64,000 nt of DNA from Bacillota bacterium (GTDB taxonomy: Bacteria; Bacillota; Bacilli; Alicyclobacillales; SLC66), in NCBI GenBank assembly GCA_021820975.1, contig JAKADA010000002.1, positions 1 to 64,000 of the forward strand, in the 5' to 3' direction. The notes under the pieces were generated by a model. The model did not search any database. It worked only from the letters and a program-made list of their open reading frames with translations, and had not been told where the DNA came from. This document shows, piece after piece, positions 55,390-63,981 of this stretch. The position numbers were made by a program, and so were the translations under genes. How positions within the stretch are numbered: position 1 is the stretch's first letter; each line of letters begins with the position of its first letter.

Positions 55390-57090
55390 ATGTTACGGGA
55401 ACTGCAAATACGCAACCTCGCATTAATCGAATCATTGAACTTGCATCTTGATCATGGGTTTACTTGCCTTACTGGGGAAACAGGAGCTGGAAAATCTATC
55501 TTACTGGATGCTGTTGGCCTTTTGCTTGGTGTTCGTGCGAGTGCACAATGGGTACGGACAGGAACAGATAAGGCTATCGTTGAAGGTGCCTTTGACCTGT
55601 CGGATGAGGCTATAAGGGATCTGTCTATCCTTTTTGAAAAACAAGGAATTGACATGGTCGATGATCAAATTATTCTTTCACGTGAGCTTTTTAGTACAGG
55701 AAAAACGGTGGCACGTCTCAATGGACACTTAGTTACTGTACAACTTTTACGTGATATTGGGCATCATATCCTTCATCAATATGGACAGCATGATAGTACG
55801 TTACTACTTAGAAAAGAAGAACATATTAGCTTACTCGATCGCTTTGCTCATGAAGACATAGCATCTTATAAAGATGTCTATAAAACGGCTTACAACGCCT
55901 ACCGTGCAGCGAAACAAGCGCTACTAGAGGCTGAGCAAGGTGAAAAAGAACGAGCACAGCGGATAGATCAACTGGACTTTCAAATTAAAGAAATCGAACA
56001 AGCTCGAGTAAAGTTGGGTGAAGAAGAGAAACTGACGGTGTTACGCAATCGCCTGCACTTTGCAGAGCGTCTACAAAGTGCGTCTGAGGCTGTTTATCAA
56101 CATGTGTATGAAGGGAGCGGTCGTGACAAGGTATCTATCCTTGCGATTCTTTATGATTTACTTCATGAGGTTGGACAAGCACAGGAATATGACCAGACTT
56201 TGTCTGAGTTATATGAATACTTGGAAGTTGCTCGGGTAAACCTGTCGGAAGCAGCCGAATTTGCGCGTAAGTATCGTGAAGATATCGATTTTCAACCGCA
56301 ACGGTTGCAAAAAGTGGAGGATAGGCTGGCTACCTTAGAACGTCTCTTTCGCAAATATGGGGAAAATGAAGAACGTGTACTTTTATATGAAAAGCAAGCG
56401 CAAGAAGAATTGACAAATTTGTTACATCATGATGAATGGATCGAACGCCGTCGGCAAGATGTTGACTCTTCTTATGAGCAGTTGCAAATAGCGGCACAAG
56501 AGCTGTCGCAAAAACGGCATAACGCGGCAGTACGATTAAAAGAGGCGCTTCAAAAAGAACTTTTAGATCTCATGATGCCTAATGTCACGTTATGTATAGA
56601 TATACAGAAGGTTAATTTTCGATCTGATGGTGCTGATGACGTGGAGATATTGCTTAGTGCCAATCCTGGAGAGGTACTAAAGCCATTAGCTAAAATTGCT
56701 TCTGGTGGTGAATTGTCGCGTATTATGCTTGCCTTTGCTCAAGTTTTGATTGCCGATTCACCTATTGACACAATGATTTTTGATGAGATTGATACAGGTA
56801 TTTCTGGAAGAGCAGCACAGGCTGTCGCACAAAAGTTGACGAAAATTGCAAGTCATATGCAAGTGTTGTGTGTAACGCATTTGCCGCAAATGGCTAGTGC
56901 AGCACAGCACCATTTATTTATTGAAAAAATAATTCAAGATGATCGTACACGGACGGTTGTTCACACCTTATCTAAACAAGAACGTATCACGGAATTGGCG
57001 CGAATGATGAACGGTGAAAACATTACCGAAAAAGCGAAAGCCAATGCCTTAGAGATGCTCAAACAAAATCATGGTGACATTTTTGATTAA
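55390..57090 (+). CDS. recN: DNA repair protein RecN
   Basis: This 566-residue SMC-like ATPase has Walker A GETGAGKSILLDAVG near the N-terminus, a long coiled coil (about 155-370) and the C-terminal ASGGELSRIMLA signature with DEIDTGISG Walker B. It is recruited early to double-strand breaks. ATG start with TAGGGGGCG upstream, 11 bases after argR. Confidence 0.97.
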   Translation: MLRELQIRNLALIESLNLHLDHGFTCLTGETGAGKSILLDAVGLLLGVRASAQWVRTGTDKAIVEGAFDLSDEAIRDLSILFEKQGIDMVDDQIILSRELFSTGKTVARLNGHLVTVQLLRDIGHHILHQYGQHDSTLLLRKEEHISLLDRFAHEDIASYKDVYKTAYNAYRAAKQALLEAEQGEKERAQRIDQLDFQIKEIEQARVKLGEEEKLTVLRNRLHFAERLQSASEAVYQHVYEGSGRDKVSILAILYDLLHEVGQAQEYDQTLSELYEYLEVARVNLSEAAEFARKYREDIDFQPQRLQKVEDRLATLERLFRKYGENEERVLLYEKQAQEELTNLLHHDEWIERRRQDVDSSYEQLQIAAQELSQKRHNAAVRLKEALQKELLDLMMPNVTLCIDIQKVNFRSDGADDVEILLSANPGEVLKPLAKIASGGELSRIMLAFAQVLIADSPIDTMIFDEIDTGISGRAAQAVAQKLTKIASHMQVLCVTHLPQMASAAQHHLFIEKIIQDDRTRTVVHTLSKQERITELARMMNGENITEKAKANALEMLKQNHGDIFD

Positions 57091-57192
57091 CAAAGCCCTC
57101 CTAGTCGTGGTATCAATTGTCCGACATTCATGAGTGGTTCGCCGGGCACGATAGTACCACCAAAGTTAAGAGCAATGAGGAGGGTGAAACGG

Positions 57193-58299
57193 TTGGTGAG
57201 ACGATGGAAATCTATCCTAACATTATGCTTCGTACTTTTATGTGTCGTGCAGCCAAGTACTTCCTTAGCAAAAGATACACCGGTACACACCTCCTGGTTG
57301 AACCAAGTGGCGGTATTTCTTCAATCACCATTACAAAACACATTACATTCATCGCATAGGGAAGTCATTCCAGGTGGTCAATCGATTGGTATTAAACTTC
57401 ACGCTAAAGGTATACTGGTCGTTGGTTATTATCTTGTTCATCAGGGTAAAACAGCGTTTAGCCCTGGCGAACGATCACTCATTCATGTTGGGGATGTTAT
57501 TTTATCGGTAAACCATAAGGATGTACTAAGCGTGGATGAAGTGGCTAAAATGATTGATGTTGCAGGAAAAAATAATCAATCACTGCAAGTGGTTATTAAA
57601 AGAAAACAATCTGTTATTCCTCTCACACTCAAACCTGCCTTTGACGATGAAACTGGGCTGCATCGCATCGGGCTTTATATTCGTGATTCGGCATCGGGTG
57701 TCGGTACGCTCACTTTTTTTGAACCGCAAAGGAGTAGCTTTGGTGCTTTAGGCCATGTTATCGCGGATGTCGACACAGGTAATCCGATTGATGGACGCGG
57801 GCAGATCGTACACGCATCAGTTACATCAATTGATCGTGGTGAAAGTGGACAACCAGGAGAAAAAAGAGGACTTTTTGTCAACGATCATCAAGTTTTAGGT
57901 GAAATTAATAGCAATACCGATTTTGGGGTCTTTGGTAAAATGAACGGAGCACCCGATCATGGTTTTACCAATCGACTCATTCCTGTTGCTCATCCTTCGG
58001 AAGTGCACATTGGTCCTGCTCAGATTTTGACCGTAGTTCACGGTCAAAAAGTAGAATCATTCAACGTAAAAATCATACAAATTAATCACCAAGATCACGC
58101 TGATGTTAAAGGGTTAGTGATTCAAGTTACCGATCCTTTATTGATTCAAAAGACAGGTGGCATTGTGCAAGGCATGTCAGGTAGTCCCATCTTAGAAGAC
58201 GGAAAATTGGTTGGAGCAGTCACCCATGTTTTTGTCAGCAATCCATTACAAGGTTATGGGGTCTACGCTGAGTGGATGCTACAGCACGTCGCGAAGTAG
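57193..58299 (+). CDS. spoIVB: SpoIVB peptidase
   Basis: This 368-residue S55 serine peptidase is secreted by the forespore and cuts SpoIVFA to trigger sigma-K activation. It has a signal anchor (about 7-25), a PDZ domain (about 80-150) and a trypsin-like domain with GHVIAD His and the nucleophile serine in GMSGSPIL. TTG 57193 lies nine bases after AGGAGG, so it is preferred to the earlier ATGs at 57130 and 57175, which precede that site. Together with the linked spoIVFAB and spo0A it covers several sporulation stages. Confidence 0.95.
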   Translation: MVRRWKSILTLCFVLLCVVQPSTSLAKDTPVHTSWLNQVAVFLQSPLQNTLHSSHREVIPGGQSIGIKLHAKGILVVGYYLVHQGKTAFSPGERSLIHVGDVILSVNHKDVLSVDEVAKMIDVAGKNNQSLQVVIKRKQSVIPLTLKPAFDDETGLHRIGLYIRDSASGVGTLTFFEPQRSSFGALGHVIADVDTGNPIDGRGQIVHASVTSIDRGESGQPGEKRGLFVNDHQVLGEINSNTDFGVFGKMNGAPDHGFTNRLIPVAHPSEVHIGPAQILTVVHGQKVESFNVKIIQINHQDHADVKGLVIQVTDPLLIQKTGGIVQGMSGSPILEDGKLVGAVTHVFVSNPLQGYGVYAEWMLQHVAK

Positions 58300-58317
58300 A
58301 GCAATATATCTTTTGAA

Positions 58318-58327
58318 ATTGACAAAA
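58318..58327 (-). promoter_or_regulatory. Spo0A-box-like sequence upstream of spo0A
   Basis: On the - strand it reads TTTTGTCAAT and matches the Spo0A-box consensus TTTTGTCRAA at nine of ten positions. It overlaps the start of the spoIVB terminator. A weaker TGTCGTA occurs at 58350-58356 on the + strand. Confidence 0.4.
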
Positions 58328-58348
58328 CCCGCTTTAGCGGGTCTTTTT
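58326..58348 (+). terminator. Terminator after spoIVB
   Basis: ACCCGC and GCGGGT form a stem with a TTTA loop, followed by C and five T residues. Confidence 0.88.
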
Positions 58349-58395
58349 ATGTCGTAAAATATCGGAAATCATCGGAAAGTATTTCTTTTTCTTTG

Positions 58396-58423
58396 AAAGG
58401 AACAAAGAACCATATGTCGAATT
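58396..58423 (+). promoter_or_regulatory. Sigma-H-like promoter of spo0A with overlapping Spo0A box
   Basis: AGGAACA (58398-58404) and GTCGAAT (58416-58422) have the 11-base spacing of the sigma-H consensus. The perfect Spo0A box TGTCGAA (58415-58421) overlaps the -10. B. subtilis spo0A has a sigma-H promoter and Spo0A boxes at the same place. Transcription would begin about 25-30 bases before the TTG start. Confidence 0.65.
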
Positions 58424-58457
58424 GAATAGGGGTGCTAGTTGAGGAGGTTTATACGTT

Positions 58458-59315
58458 TTGGATATGATCAAGGTGCTAATTGCAGATGATAATCGTGAGT
58501 TTGCTGAACTGCTCAAGGAGTATATTAGCGATCAAGCTGATATGACTGTAGTGGGTCTTGCCCATAATGGACAAGATGCACTGAACTTGGTGGAGATGGT
58601 GCAACCAGATGTCTTAGTGCTTGATATTATCATGCCGGTGTTAGATGGTATCGGGGTTCTCGAAAGAATTCGTCGTGCAGACGTTGCCGTCGTCCCGCGG
58701 ACGATTATGTTAACAGCTTTTGGACAAGAGGTAGTGACTAAGAAAGCACTCGATCTTGGCGCGTTGTATTATGTACTTAAGCCTTTTGATCTTGATGTGC
58801 TGATTGAACGTATTCGTGATGTTATGGGTATGTCAAGTTATATGGAACAACCGAAAGCTGTTGCGGGCGGTGCGACTCTTTCTGCCGGATCTGCCAGTTT
58901 TTCATCAAGCACGTATAGTGGTGCCCATATTGTGTCTTTGTCATCAGCTAGACCGCGTAATATCGATCAGCAAATTACGACGATGATCCACGAAATCGGA
59001 GTACCAGCACATATCAAAGGATATCAATATCTTCGCGAGGCTATTATTATGGTTTACAATGATGTAGAAATCTTAGGCTCCGTAACAAAGATTCTATATC
59101 CGCAAATAGCGGATCATTTTTCAACAACATCATCACGGGTGGAGCGCGCGATTCGTCATGCCATTGAAGTTGCATGGAGTCGCGGTAATAGCGATGCGAT
59201 TGGACGTGTATTTGGGTACACGGTAAATATGAGTAAAGCAAAACCAACCAATAGTGAGTTTATTGCGATGATAGCAGATAAATTACGTATGGAAGGTAAG
59301 TCGGCTCGATCCTAG
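58458..59315 (+). CDS. spo0A: Stage 0 sporulation response regulator Spo0A
   Basis: This 285-residue master regulator has an N-terminal receiver with acidic pocket Asp10/Asp11, phospho-acceptor Asp56 (VLDIIMP) and Lys in VLKPFD, and a C-terminal DNA-binding domain. The latter contains the Spo0A signature with [20 protein letters not shown] 58458 lies ten bases after GAGGAGG; ATG 58464 is a possible alternative. It commits the cell to sporulation when phosphorylated. spo0B is absent from its usual place near obgE. Confidence 0.98.
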   Translation: MDMIKVLIADDNREFAELLKEYISDQADMTVVGLAHNGQDALNLVEMVQPDVLVLDIIMPVLDGIGVLERIRRADVAVVPRTIMLTAFGQEVVTKKALDLGALYYVLKPFDLDVLIERIRDVMGMSSYMEQPKAVAGGATLSAGSASFSSSTYSGAHIVSLSSARPRNIDQQITTMIHEIGVPAHIKGYQYLREAIIMVYNDVEILGSVTKILYPQIADHFSTTSSRVERAIRHAIEVAWSRGNSDAIGRVFGYTVNMSKAKPTNSEFIAMIADKLRMEGKSARS

Positions 59316-59440
59316 TCAGACCTTTAACACCCCACAGCCCCAAAACCGTAGTTGGAGTTTGTCGCAGGTTGGACCAATTGCAATTCTAACGCGTTCAATG
59401 CAAAGTGCCTCTAATGAGTTCTCCGCTCGTTTTGACACTA

Positions 59441-59617
59441 TTATGCCCAAACCCACTCATCCTGTTCTACTGCACAGGTTTCCTTTTTTATTCGCTTCAT
59501 CGTTTCTGTGATCATTCGTTGGCGTAAAATCTCAACGATACATTCCGCACACGTGTTATCGCCATAACGTCCACATTGATTACATAATTCATTTAAAGCA
59601 ACATGTTCCCGTTGCAT
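59441..59617 (-). CDS. Small cysteine-rich protein, possible zinc ribbon
   Basis: A 58-residue frame has CNQCGRYGDNTCAEC, a C-x2-C-x7-C-x2-C pattern that could bind zinc, followed by a basic helix (TMKRIKKE). A GGAG lies 14 bases before the ATG; a TTG at 59641 would add eight residues. It is divergent from the next gene and shares the intergenic region that contains two Spo0A boxes. No family recognised. Confidence 0.55.
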   Translation of the reverse strand: MQREHVALNELCNQCGRYGDNTCAECIVEILRQRMITETMKRIKKETCAVEQDEWVWA

Positions 59618-59696
59618 AATGAAAGCACCATCTCCCTTCAAACAGGATGACTGAGTTAGTTTACATGGACAAGTTGTGAACGTAAATAGCGAAAAA

Positions 59697-59703
59697 TGTC
59701 GAA
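59697..59703 (+). promoter_or_regulatory. Spo0A box 1 between the Cys-rich ORF and the NMO-like gene
   Basis: Perfect TGTCGAA core preceded by AAAAA. It lies 93 bases before the NMO-like start. The surrounding 59642-59789 region is A-rich and contains TATTAT at 59749-59754 as a possible -10. Confidence 0.5.
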
Positions 59704-59734
59704 GTTAAAAAGAAAAGGTTTTCAGCAAAAAAAA

Positions 59735-59741
59735 TGTCGAA
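59735..59741 (+). promoter_or_regulatory. Spo0A box 2 between the Cys-rich ORF and the NMO-like gene
   Basis: A second perfect TGTCGAA, 38 bases after the first and eight bases before the TATTAT hexamer, would place a bound Spo0A over the promoter spacer. Confidence 0.5.
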
Positions 59742-59789
59742 ATTGGTGTATTATGAGAATGAAACGAGCTACAGAAAAGAGGAGAATGG

Positions 59790-60881
59790 ATGATGTGGAA
59801 TCAAACGGGTGTGACGCAATTACTCGGTATAACGTATCCCATTGTACAGGCTGGAATGGCTGGTGTGAGTTCACCATCAATCGTTGCGGAAGTATCTAAT
59901 GCAGGGTGCCTTGGAACACTTGGGGCAAGTTATATGAGCCCGCAGGATATTACAAGTGCTATTAAGGATATCCAAGCGCTTACGGATAAGCCGTTTGCTG
60001 TAAATTTATTTGTCACGCAGCGAGCGATCGTTTTTTCACCGGAACTACAGAAAATGCAAACAGAACTTGCACCGTTTCGTATAGAACTGGAATTGACAGA
60101 GCCTGATGCGATCGATTTTGAATGGTATGATTTAACACAACAAGTTCAGGCCGTGGTCGATGCAGGTGTTAAGATAATAAGTTTTACCTTTGGCATACCT
60201 TCTGCTGATATCGTAACTATGCTACATGAGGCTGGCGTTACGATAATTGGGACAGCCACCACTGTAAAGGAAGCTGTGATGATTGAAGATGCAGGATTTC
60301 ATATTGTGGTTGCGCAAGGTATGGAAGCCGGTGGGCATCGTGCATCATTTGCATCAGAGGATGAATTGGCGGTGCAAGTTGGTTTAATGAGTCTGGTACC
60401 GCAGATGGTTGATCAAGTAGGGGTCCCTGTGATTGCTGCTGGTGGGATTATGGATGGACGAAGCATTGTTGCAGCGCTTGCTCTAGGTGCACAAGGCGTG
60501 CAACTGGGTTCAGCTTTTTTATTGACCGACGAAAGTAGTGCTGTGGAAGCGTATAAAAAAGCCTTGTTAGACACAAACGATGAAAGTACGATTGTTACCA
60601 AATTATTTTCGGGAAAGCCCGCTCGTGTCATTGCTAATCGATTTACCAAAGTATTACATAGCCTTGAAGACAATGTACCGGCTTTTCCTTTACAAAACAC
60701 TTTGACAAGTGACATTCGAAAGATGGCCGCAGTTGTTGGTGATACAGACTTGATGTCCTTATACGCTGGACAATCATCCTGTTTAGGTCGGGAGTTATCT
60801 GCTCGTGAATTGATTGACACACTTGTTTCAGAAGTGGCTACGAATCAATTTCAGTATCACGATGCAAGCGATCAGAATTAG
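59790..60881 (+). CDS. Nitronate monooxygenase / FabK-like flavoenzyme
   Basis: This 363-residue FMN-dependent TIM barrel belongs to the 2-nitropropane dioxygenase family. Seen are PIVQAGMAGVSSP, GTLGASYMSP, KPFAVNLFV, VAQGMEAGGHRA with the catalytic His, and PVIAAGGIMDGR with the FMN phosphate site. Nitronate oxidation is likelier than enoyl-ACP reduction, given GMEAGGHRA and the NLFV segment. The ATG at 59790 follows GAGGAG. It lies downstream of two Spo0A boxes. Confidence 0.85.
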   Translation: MMWNQTGVTQLLGITYPIVQAGMAGVSSPSIVAEVSNAGCLGTLGASYMSPQDITSAIKDIQALTDKPFAVNLFVTQRAIVFSPELQKMQTELAPFRIELELTEPDAIDFEWYDLTQQVQAVVDAGVKIISFTFGIPSADIVTMLHEAGVTIIGTATTVKEAVMIEDAGFHIVVAQGMEAGGHRASFASEDELAVQVGLMSLVPQMVDQVGVPVIAAGGIMDGRSIVAALALGAQGVQLGSAFLLTDESSAVEAYKKALLDTNDESTIVTKLFSGKPARVIANRFTKVLHSLEDNVPAFPLQNTLTSDIRKMAAVVGDTDLMSLYAGQSSCLGRELSARELIDTLVSEVATNQFQYHDASDQN

Positions 60882-60895
60882 TTAGTTAAGTCAAT

Positions 60896-60935
60896 GCGTA
60901 CCATGCTTTCGATATAGAACAACAGCATGGTACGC
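60896..60935. terminator. Bidirectional hairpin between convergent genes
   Basis: A perfect 12-bp stem (GCGTACCATGCT with AGCATGGTACGC) with a 16-base loop lies between the NMO-like and quinone oxidoreductase genes. There is no long T tract. Confidence 0.6.
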
Positions 60936-60941
60936 TTAGTT

Positions 60942-61925
60942 CTAATCGATCGTCACCACGATTTTACCGATATTTTTATTTTCTTCCATGTATTTATGCG
61001 CGAATGCGATTTCTTCCATAGAAAATATCCGGTCCACAAGCGGATGTAAGCTTCCGCTCTCAAAAAGTGACCAGGCAAATGTCCAAAACTCTTGTGTGAG
61101 TTGAATTTTTTGTTCAAGGGAACGATTGCGTAACGCGGTTCCGATAATTTGTAACCTACGGGCTAAGATAAGGCCAAGGTTGACTTGATCCGCTTTTGCA
61201 CCACCCATGGTACCAATGATAATTAACTTGCCGTCTACCGCAAGACTCTTCAGATTTTGTTCAAGATATGGGGCTCCCACAAAATCCAAAATAAGGTCTA
61301 CACCCTGTCCATTAGTGTATTGTTTAACTTGATTTACAAAAGGTTCTTCTTTGTAATTTATGGCCAATTTTGCTCCGAGTTGGAGACAGGAATCTCGTTT
61401 TTCCGGTGTTCCTGCCGTTACGATACTACTTGCGCCAAGGGTTTTGACAAGTTGAATGGCAGCCGTACCCACACCGCTTGCACCAGCATGAATCAGTACT
61501 ACCTGTCCTTGTCGTAGGTTGCCCAACCATACAAGATTCGAATAAGCTGTTAAAAATACTTCAGGAATGGCTGCTGCTTGCTCAAAGGACATATTGGCTG
61601 GAATCTTTGCCGCCATTAAGGCGGGGACAACAACCTCTTGTGCATAGCCACCGCCAGGCAATAAAGCACACACGCGATCACCAACGCTGATCGTGTGTAC
61701 GTCATTGGCAACTTCAGAAACTACGCCAGCCATTTCAAGGCCCATAATGTCAGACTCACCTTGAGGTGGCGGATACGCACCACGACGTTGTAACAAATCA
61801 GCGCGATTAATGGCCGTAGCATGCACGCGTACGCGTACAGAACCAGGTGTCAGAAGTGGAGCCGGTCGATCCGCTATATAAAGTGATTCTGGACCCCCCG
61901 GTTGATCTATCCAGACTGCTTTCAT
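60942..61925 (-). CDS. NADPH:quinone oxidoreductase-like protein (MDR family)
   Basis: This 327-residue zinc-free medium-chain dehydrogenase has a GroES-like N-terminal domain (INRADLLQRRGAYPPP) and a Rossmann fold with HAGASGVGTAAIQLVKTLGA. It is related to quinone oxidoreductase (zeta-crystallin, PIG3). The ATG at 61925 has TGGAGG upstream, and the longer frame to 61955 is dismissed. The substrate is unknown. It is convergent with the NMO-like gene and divergent from dacF. Confidence 0.88.
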   Translation of the reverse strand: MKAVWIDQPGGPESLYIADRPAPLLTPGSVRVRVHATAINRADLLQRRGAYPPPQGESDIMGLEMAGVVSEVANDVHTISVGDRVCALLPGGGYAQEVVVPALMAAKIPANMSFEQAAAIPEVFLTAYSNLVWLGNLRQGQVVLIHAGASGVGTAAIQLVKTLGASSIVTAGTPEKRDSCLQLGAKLAINYKEEPFVNQVKQYTNGQGVDLILDFVGAPYLEQNLKSLAVDGKLIIIGTMGGAKADQVNLGLILARRLQIIGTALRNRSLEQKIQLTQEFWTFAWSLFESGSLHPLVDRIFSMEEIAFAHKYMEENKNIGKIVVTID

Positions 61926-62018
61926 AAGGCACCTCCATAGGTCATAGCTTGACAAAAGATTTTGTTATGATTGTAACACTTGTCTATAAATCCCTCCAAA
62001 CAAAGGTCATATTTCGTG

Positions 62019-62024
62019 TATAAT
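62019..62024 (+). promoter_or_regulatory. -10 element upstream of the dacF-like gene
   Basis: A perfect TATAAT occurs 36 bases before the TTG start; no good -35 hexamer is seen 16-18 bases upstream. TTTTGTCAAG on the - strand (61948-61957) is Spo0A-box-like. Confidence 0.35.
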
Positions 62025-62059
62025 CGACAGATAGTTAACACTATGGGAGGTTAAGGATT

Positions 62060-63337
62060 TTGGGAAGAGTACGACGGACCCTCTGGATTGGGACTGCAGT
62101 GGTTATCGTGTTAATCGGTGGTACGGTTGTTCTTGCACAAACTGGTACACAAAATAATACGACTGTATCCACGACAGTCTCTGCTTTACCCATGACGGCT
62201 TCGATGAATACATCGTTGGTGTCAATAACAGCTCCTGCAGGTGAATTAATCGATGCAAGTACAGGGCAAGTGCTGTATGCGAACCACGTGACTGATCGCT
62301 ATTATCCAGCTTCTTTAGTTAAGATGATGACGAGTCTGCTTTTGCTTGAACAGGTAAAAAAAGGTCAACTAACAATGAATTCTATTATTCCGGTTAGTCA
62401 GCAGGCATTTCAAGTTGCGCAAACACCAGGTTTATCGGTAGCCTATATTAACCCTGCCGAACATATCCCGGTATGGAAAATGCTTGAATATATGTATGTA
62501 GTTTCTGCTGATGATGCTGCTGTTGCGGTAGGGGACGCACTTGGTGGAACCGAAACGTCATTTGCGCACATGATGAATCAAAAGGCCCATCAACTTGGAC
62601 TCACGGGAACGCATTATACGAATGCCTCTGGCCTTCAGGATCCTAACCAATACACTAACGTACGCGATATGGGTACGTTGGCTCGCTATCTCATTTCTCA
62701 TTATCCAATTGTGTTGAAATATGCTTCGATGAAAGGTATGTATATTCACCCCGGACAATACGGTACCACGTATGATCAACTATTAGGTCAATATCCAGGG
62801 CTAGATGGTCTTAAAACCGGTTCCACGACTCAAGCAGGCTATAATTTTGTTGGTACAGCCAAACGTGGTCATACAAGTCTTATTAGCGTGGTCTTACATG
62901 CAGGATCTTTTCAAAATGTGTTTCAGGACACGGCTAATCTGTTAAACTTTGGGTTCACGCAATTTCATCAGGTGCAGATTCGCCGACAAAACCAGCCTTT
63001 ATCTCAAAAGGTATGGGTCAAAAATGGATCTGATCAGCAAGTTTCAGTGGCCCCTTATCAGAACATCGATGTTCAAGTGATGCGAGGCAAGTCGGTGACG
63101 GTGAAAGAAGTTTTATCAGTACAACAACTTAATGCACCCATTGCAGCTGGTCAGAAGGTTGGAATGGATGATATCGTCGTAAACGGACATACGGTATTGC
63201 AGGTTCCCGTCTATGCCGTTAAGGCAGACCCACAGGCCGGTTTTATCGCAAAAATATGGCGCTCCGTCATGAATTCGGCACATCTAGGAGCCAAACATGT
63301 CATCACCTATCTCGTGAAAAAACTTGGTAAATTATGA
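62060..63337 (+). CDS. D-alanyl-D-alanine carboxypeptidase, DacF-like
   Basis: This 425-residue class C-type low-mass PBP (S11 peptidase) has an N-terminal signal or anchor, then SLVK (Ser85, Lys88) and KTG (Lys252), with the S-x-N motif replaced by SAD (Ser149-Asp151). It removes the terminal D-alanine from stem peptides. A C-terminal beta domain and a hydrophobic/basic end (VITYLVKKLGKL, amphipathic) would hold it at the membrane. The TTG start lies nine bases after GGGAGG. DacF assignment rests on the family and a sporulation setting. Confidence 0.88.
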   Translation: MGRVRRTLWIGTAVVIVLIGGTVVLAQTGTQNNTTVSTTVSALPMTASMNTSLVSITAPAGELIDASTGQVLYANHVTDRYYPASLVKMMTSLLLLEQVKKGQLTMNSIIPVSQQAFQVAQTPGLSVAYINPAEHIPVWKMLEYMYVVSADDAAVAVGDALGGTETSFAHMMNQKAHQLGLTGTHYTNASGLQDPNQYTNVRDMGTLARYLISHYPIVLKYASMKGMYIHPGQYGTTYDQLLGQYPGLDGLKTGSTTQAGYNFVGTAKRGHTSLISVVLHAGSFQNVFQDTANLLNFGFTQFHQVQIRRQNQPLSQKVWVKNGSDQQVSVAPYQNIDVQVMRGKSVTVKEVLSVQQLNAPIAAGQKVGMDDIVVNGHTVLQVPVYAVKADPQAGFIAKIWRSVMNSAHLGAKHVITYLVKKLGKL

Positions 63338-63493
63338 CCTGTGAATCGTTTTTTGTAATAGGTATAGGGCGGCTGCAGCTAGAAAAACGACAAATACGAT
63401 CTTAAAGATCAGAGCAACAACCGCGCTGATTACCATGAATGCAATAATAATCAAAAAAATGATGAATACGATACGAATAGCATCCCAAAACAT
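63332..63493 (-). CDS. Small two-span membrane protein (53 residues)
   Basis: This 53-residue frame, MFWDAIRIVFIIFLIIIAF and on, has two hydrophobic segments and a basic C-terminus (KTIHRS). AAAGGTGG lies eight bases before the ATG at 63493, supporting this start over the 83-residue frame. It overlaps the dacF-like stop by six bases, end to end. Family and function unknown. The 63494-63642 stretch that follows shows nothing recognisable. Confidence 0.65.
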   Translation of the reverse strand: MFWDAIRIVFIIFLIIIAFMVISAVVALIFKIVFVVFLAAAALYLLQKTIHRS

Positions 63494-63642
63494 GTCGAGT
63501 AGCCACCTTTGCATATTTGAAGTAAGGTTGTCAGGAATACGTATAGCGTAGCATGGACACGACGAATTGAAAATGTGTTGCATCGTAATTAAACGTTATT
63601 TTGCATAGGATAAGTATGACTTTGAAATATGGAGGTGGTTTC

Positions 63643-63981
63643 TTGCAAGATATTACTGCCAAAGATGTTATTTCAGGTATGAAGACACATTTTGATACGA
63701 AAGCGGCAGAAGGTATCCGCGCGGTTGTAGTTTACCAGTTGTCAGGTGATCATGGCGGTGTGTGGACGATACGCGTGAAAGACGGAACGCTCGAAGTGGA
63801 TGAAGGTATGGCATCAGGTACAGTTGATGCCACAGTTTCTTTGACAACCGATGATTTTGTTAAGGTAGCTTTAGGTGAGATCAATCCGATGAGCGCTTTT
63901 ATGGGTGGTAAGATTAAGGTAGATGGCAATCCATTTGTTGCACAAAAGATGCAAGCTCTTTTTACAAGGCCATCTATGTAG
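63643..63981 (+). CDS. SCP2 sterol-binding domain protein
   Basis: This 112-residue protein is a single SCP2 domain (VVYQLSGDHGGVWTIRVKDG, ATVSLTTDDFVKVALGEINPMSAFMGGKIKVDGN). Bacterial members bind hydrophobic ligands such as fatty acyl chains in the cytoplasm; the ligand here is unknown. The TTG at 63643 lies seven bases after GGAGG (63631-63635), so the frame start at 63601 is too early. Confidence 0.9.
   Translation: MQDITAKDVISGMKTHFDTKAAEGIRAVVVYQLSGDHGGVWTIRVKDGTLEVDEGMASGTVDATVSLTTDDFVKVALGEINPMSAFMGGKIKVDGNPFVAQKMQALFTRPSM

Noticed and set aside
57087-57290. - strand frame across the recN-spoIVB gap reading GGTIVPGEPLMNVGQL
   Set aside because: It looked like a protein remnant, but it overlaps the spoIVB signal region and has no support as a gene.
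59316-59440. Possible RNA gene after spo0A
   Set aside because: No convincing hairpin, T tract or known RNA motif could be seen.
59696-59899. 67-residue + frame beginning at the first Spo0A box
   Set aside because: Overlaps the NMO-like gene in another frame, is rich in basic residues from A-rich DNA and has no ribosome site.
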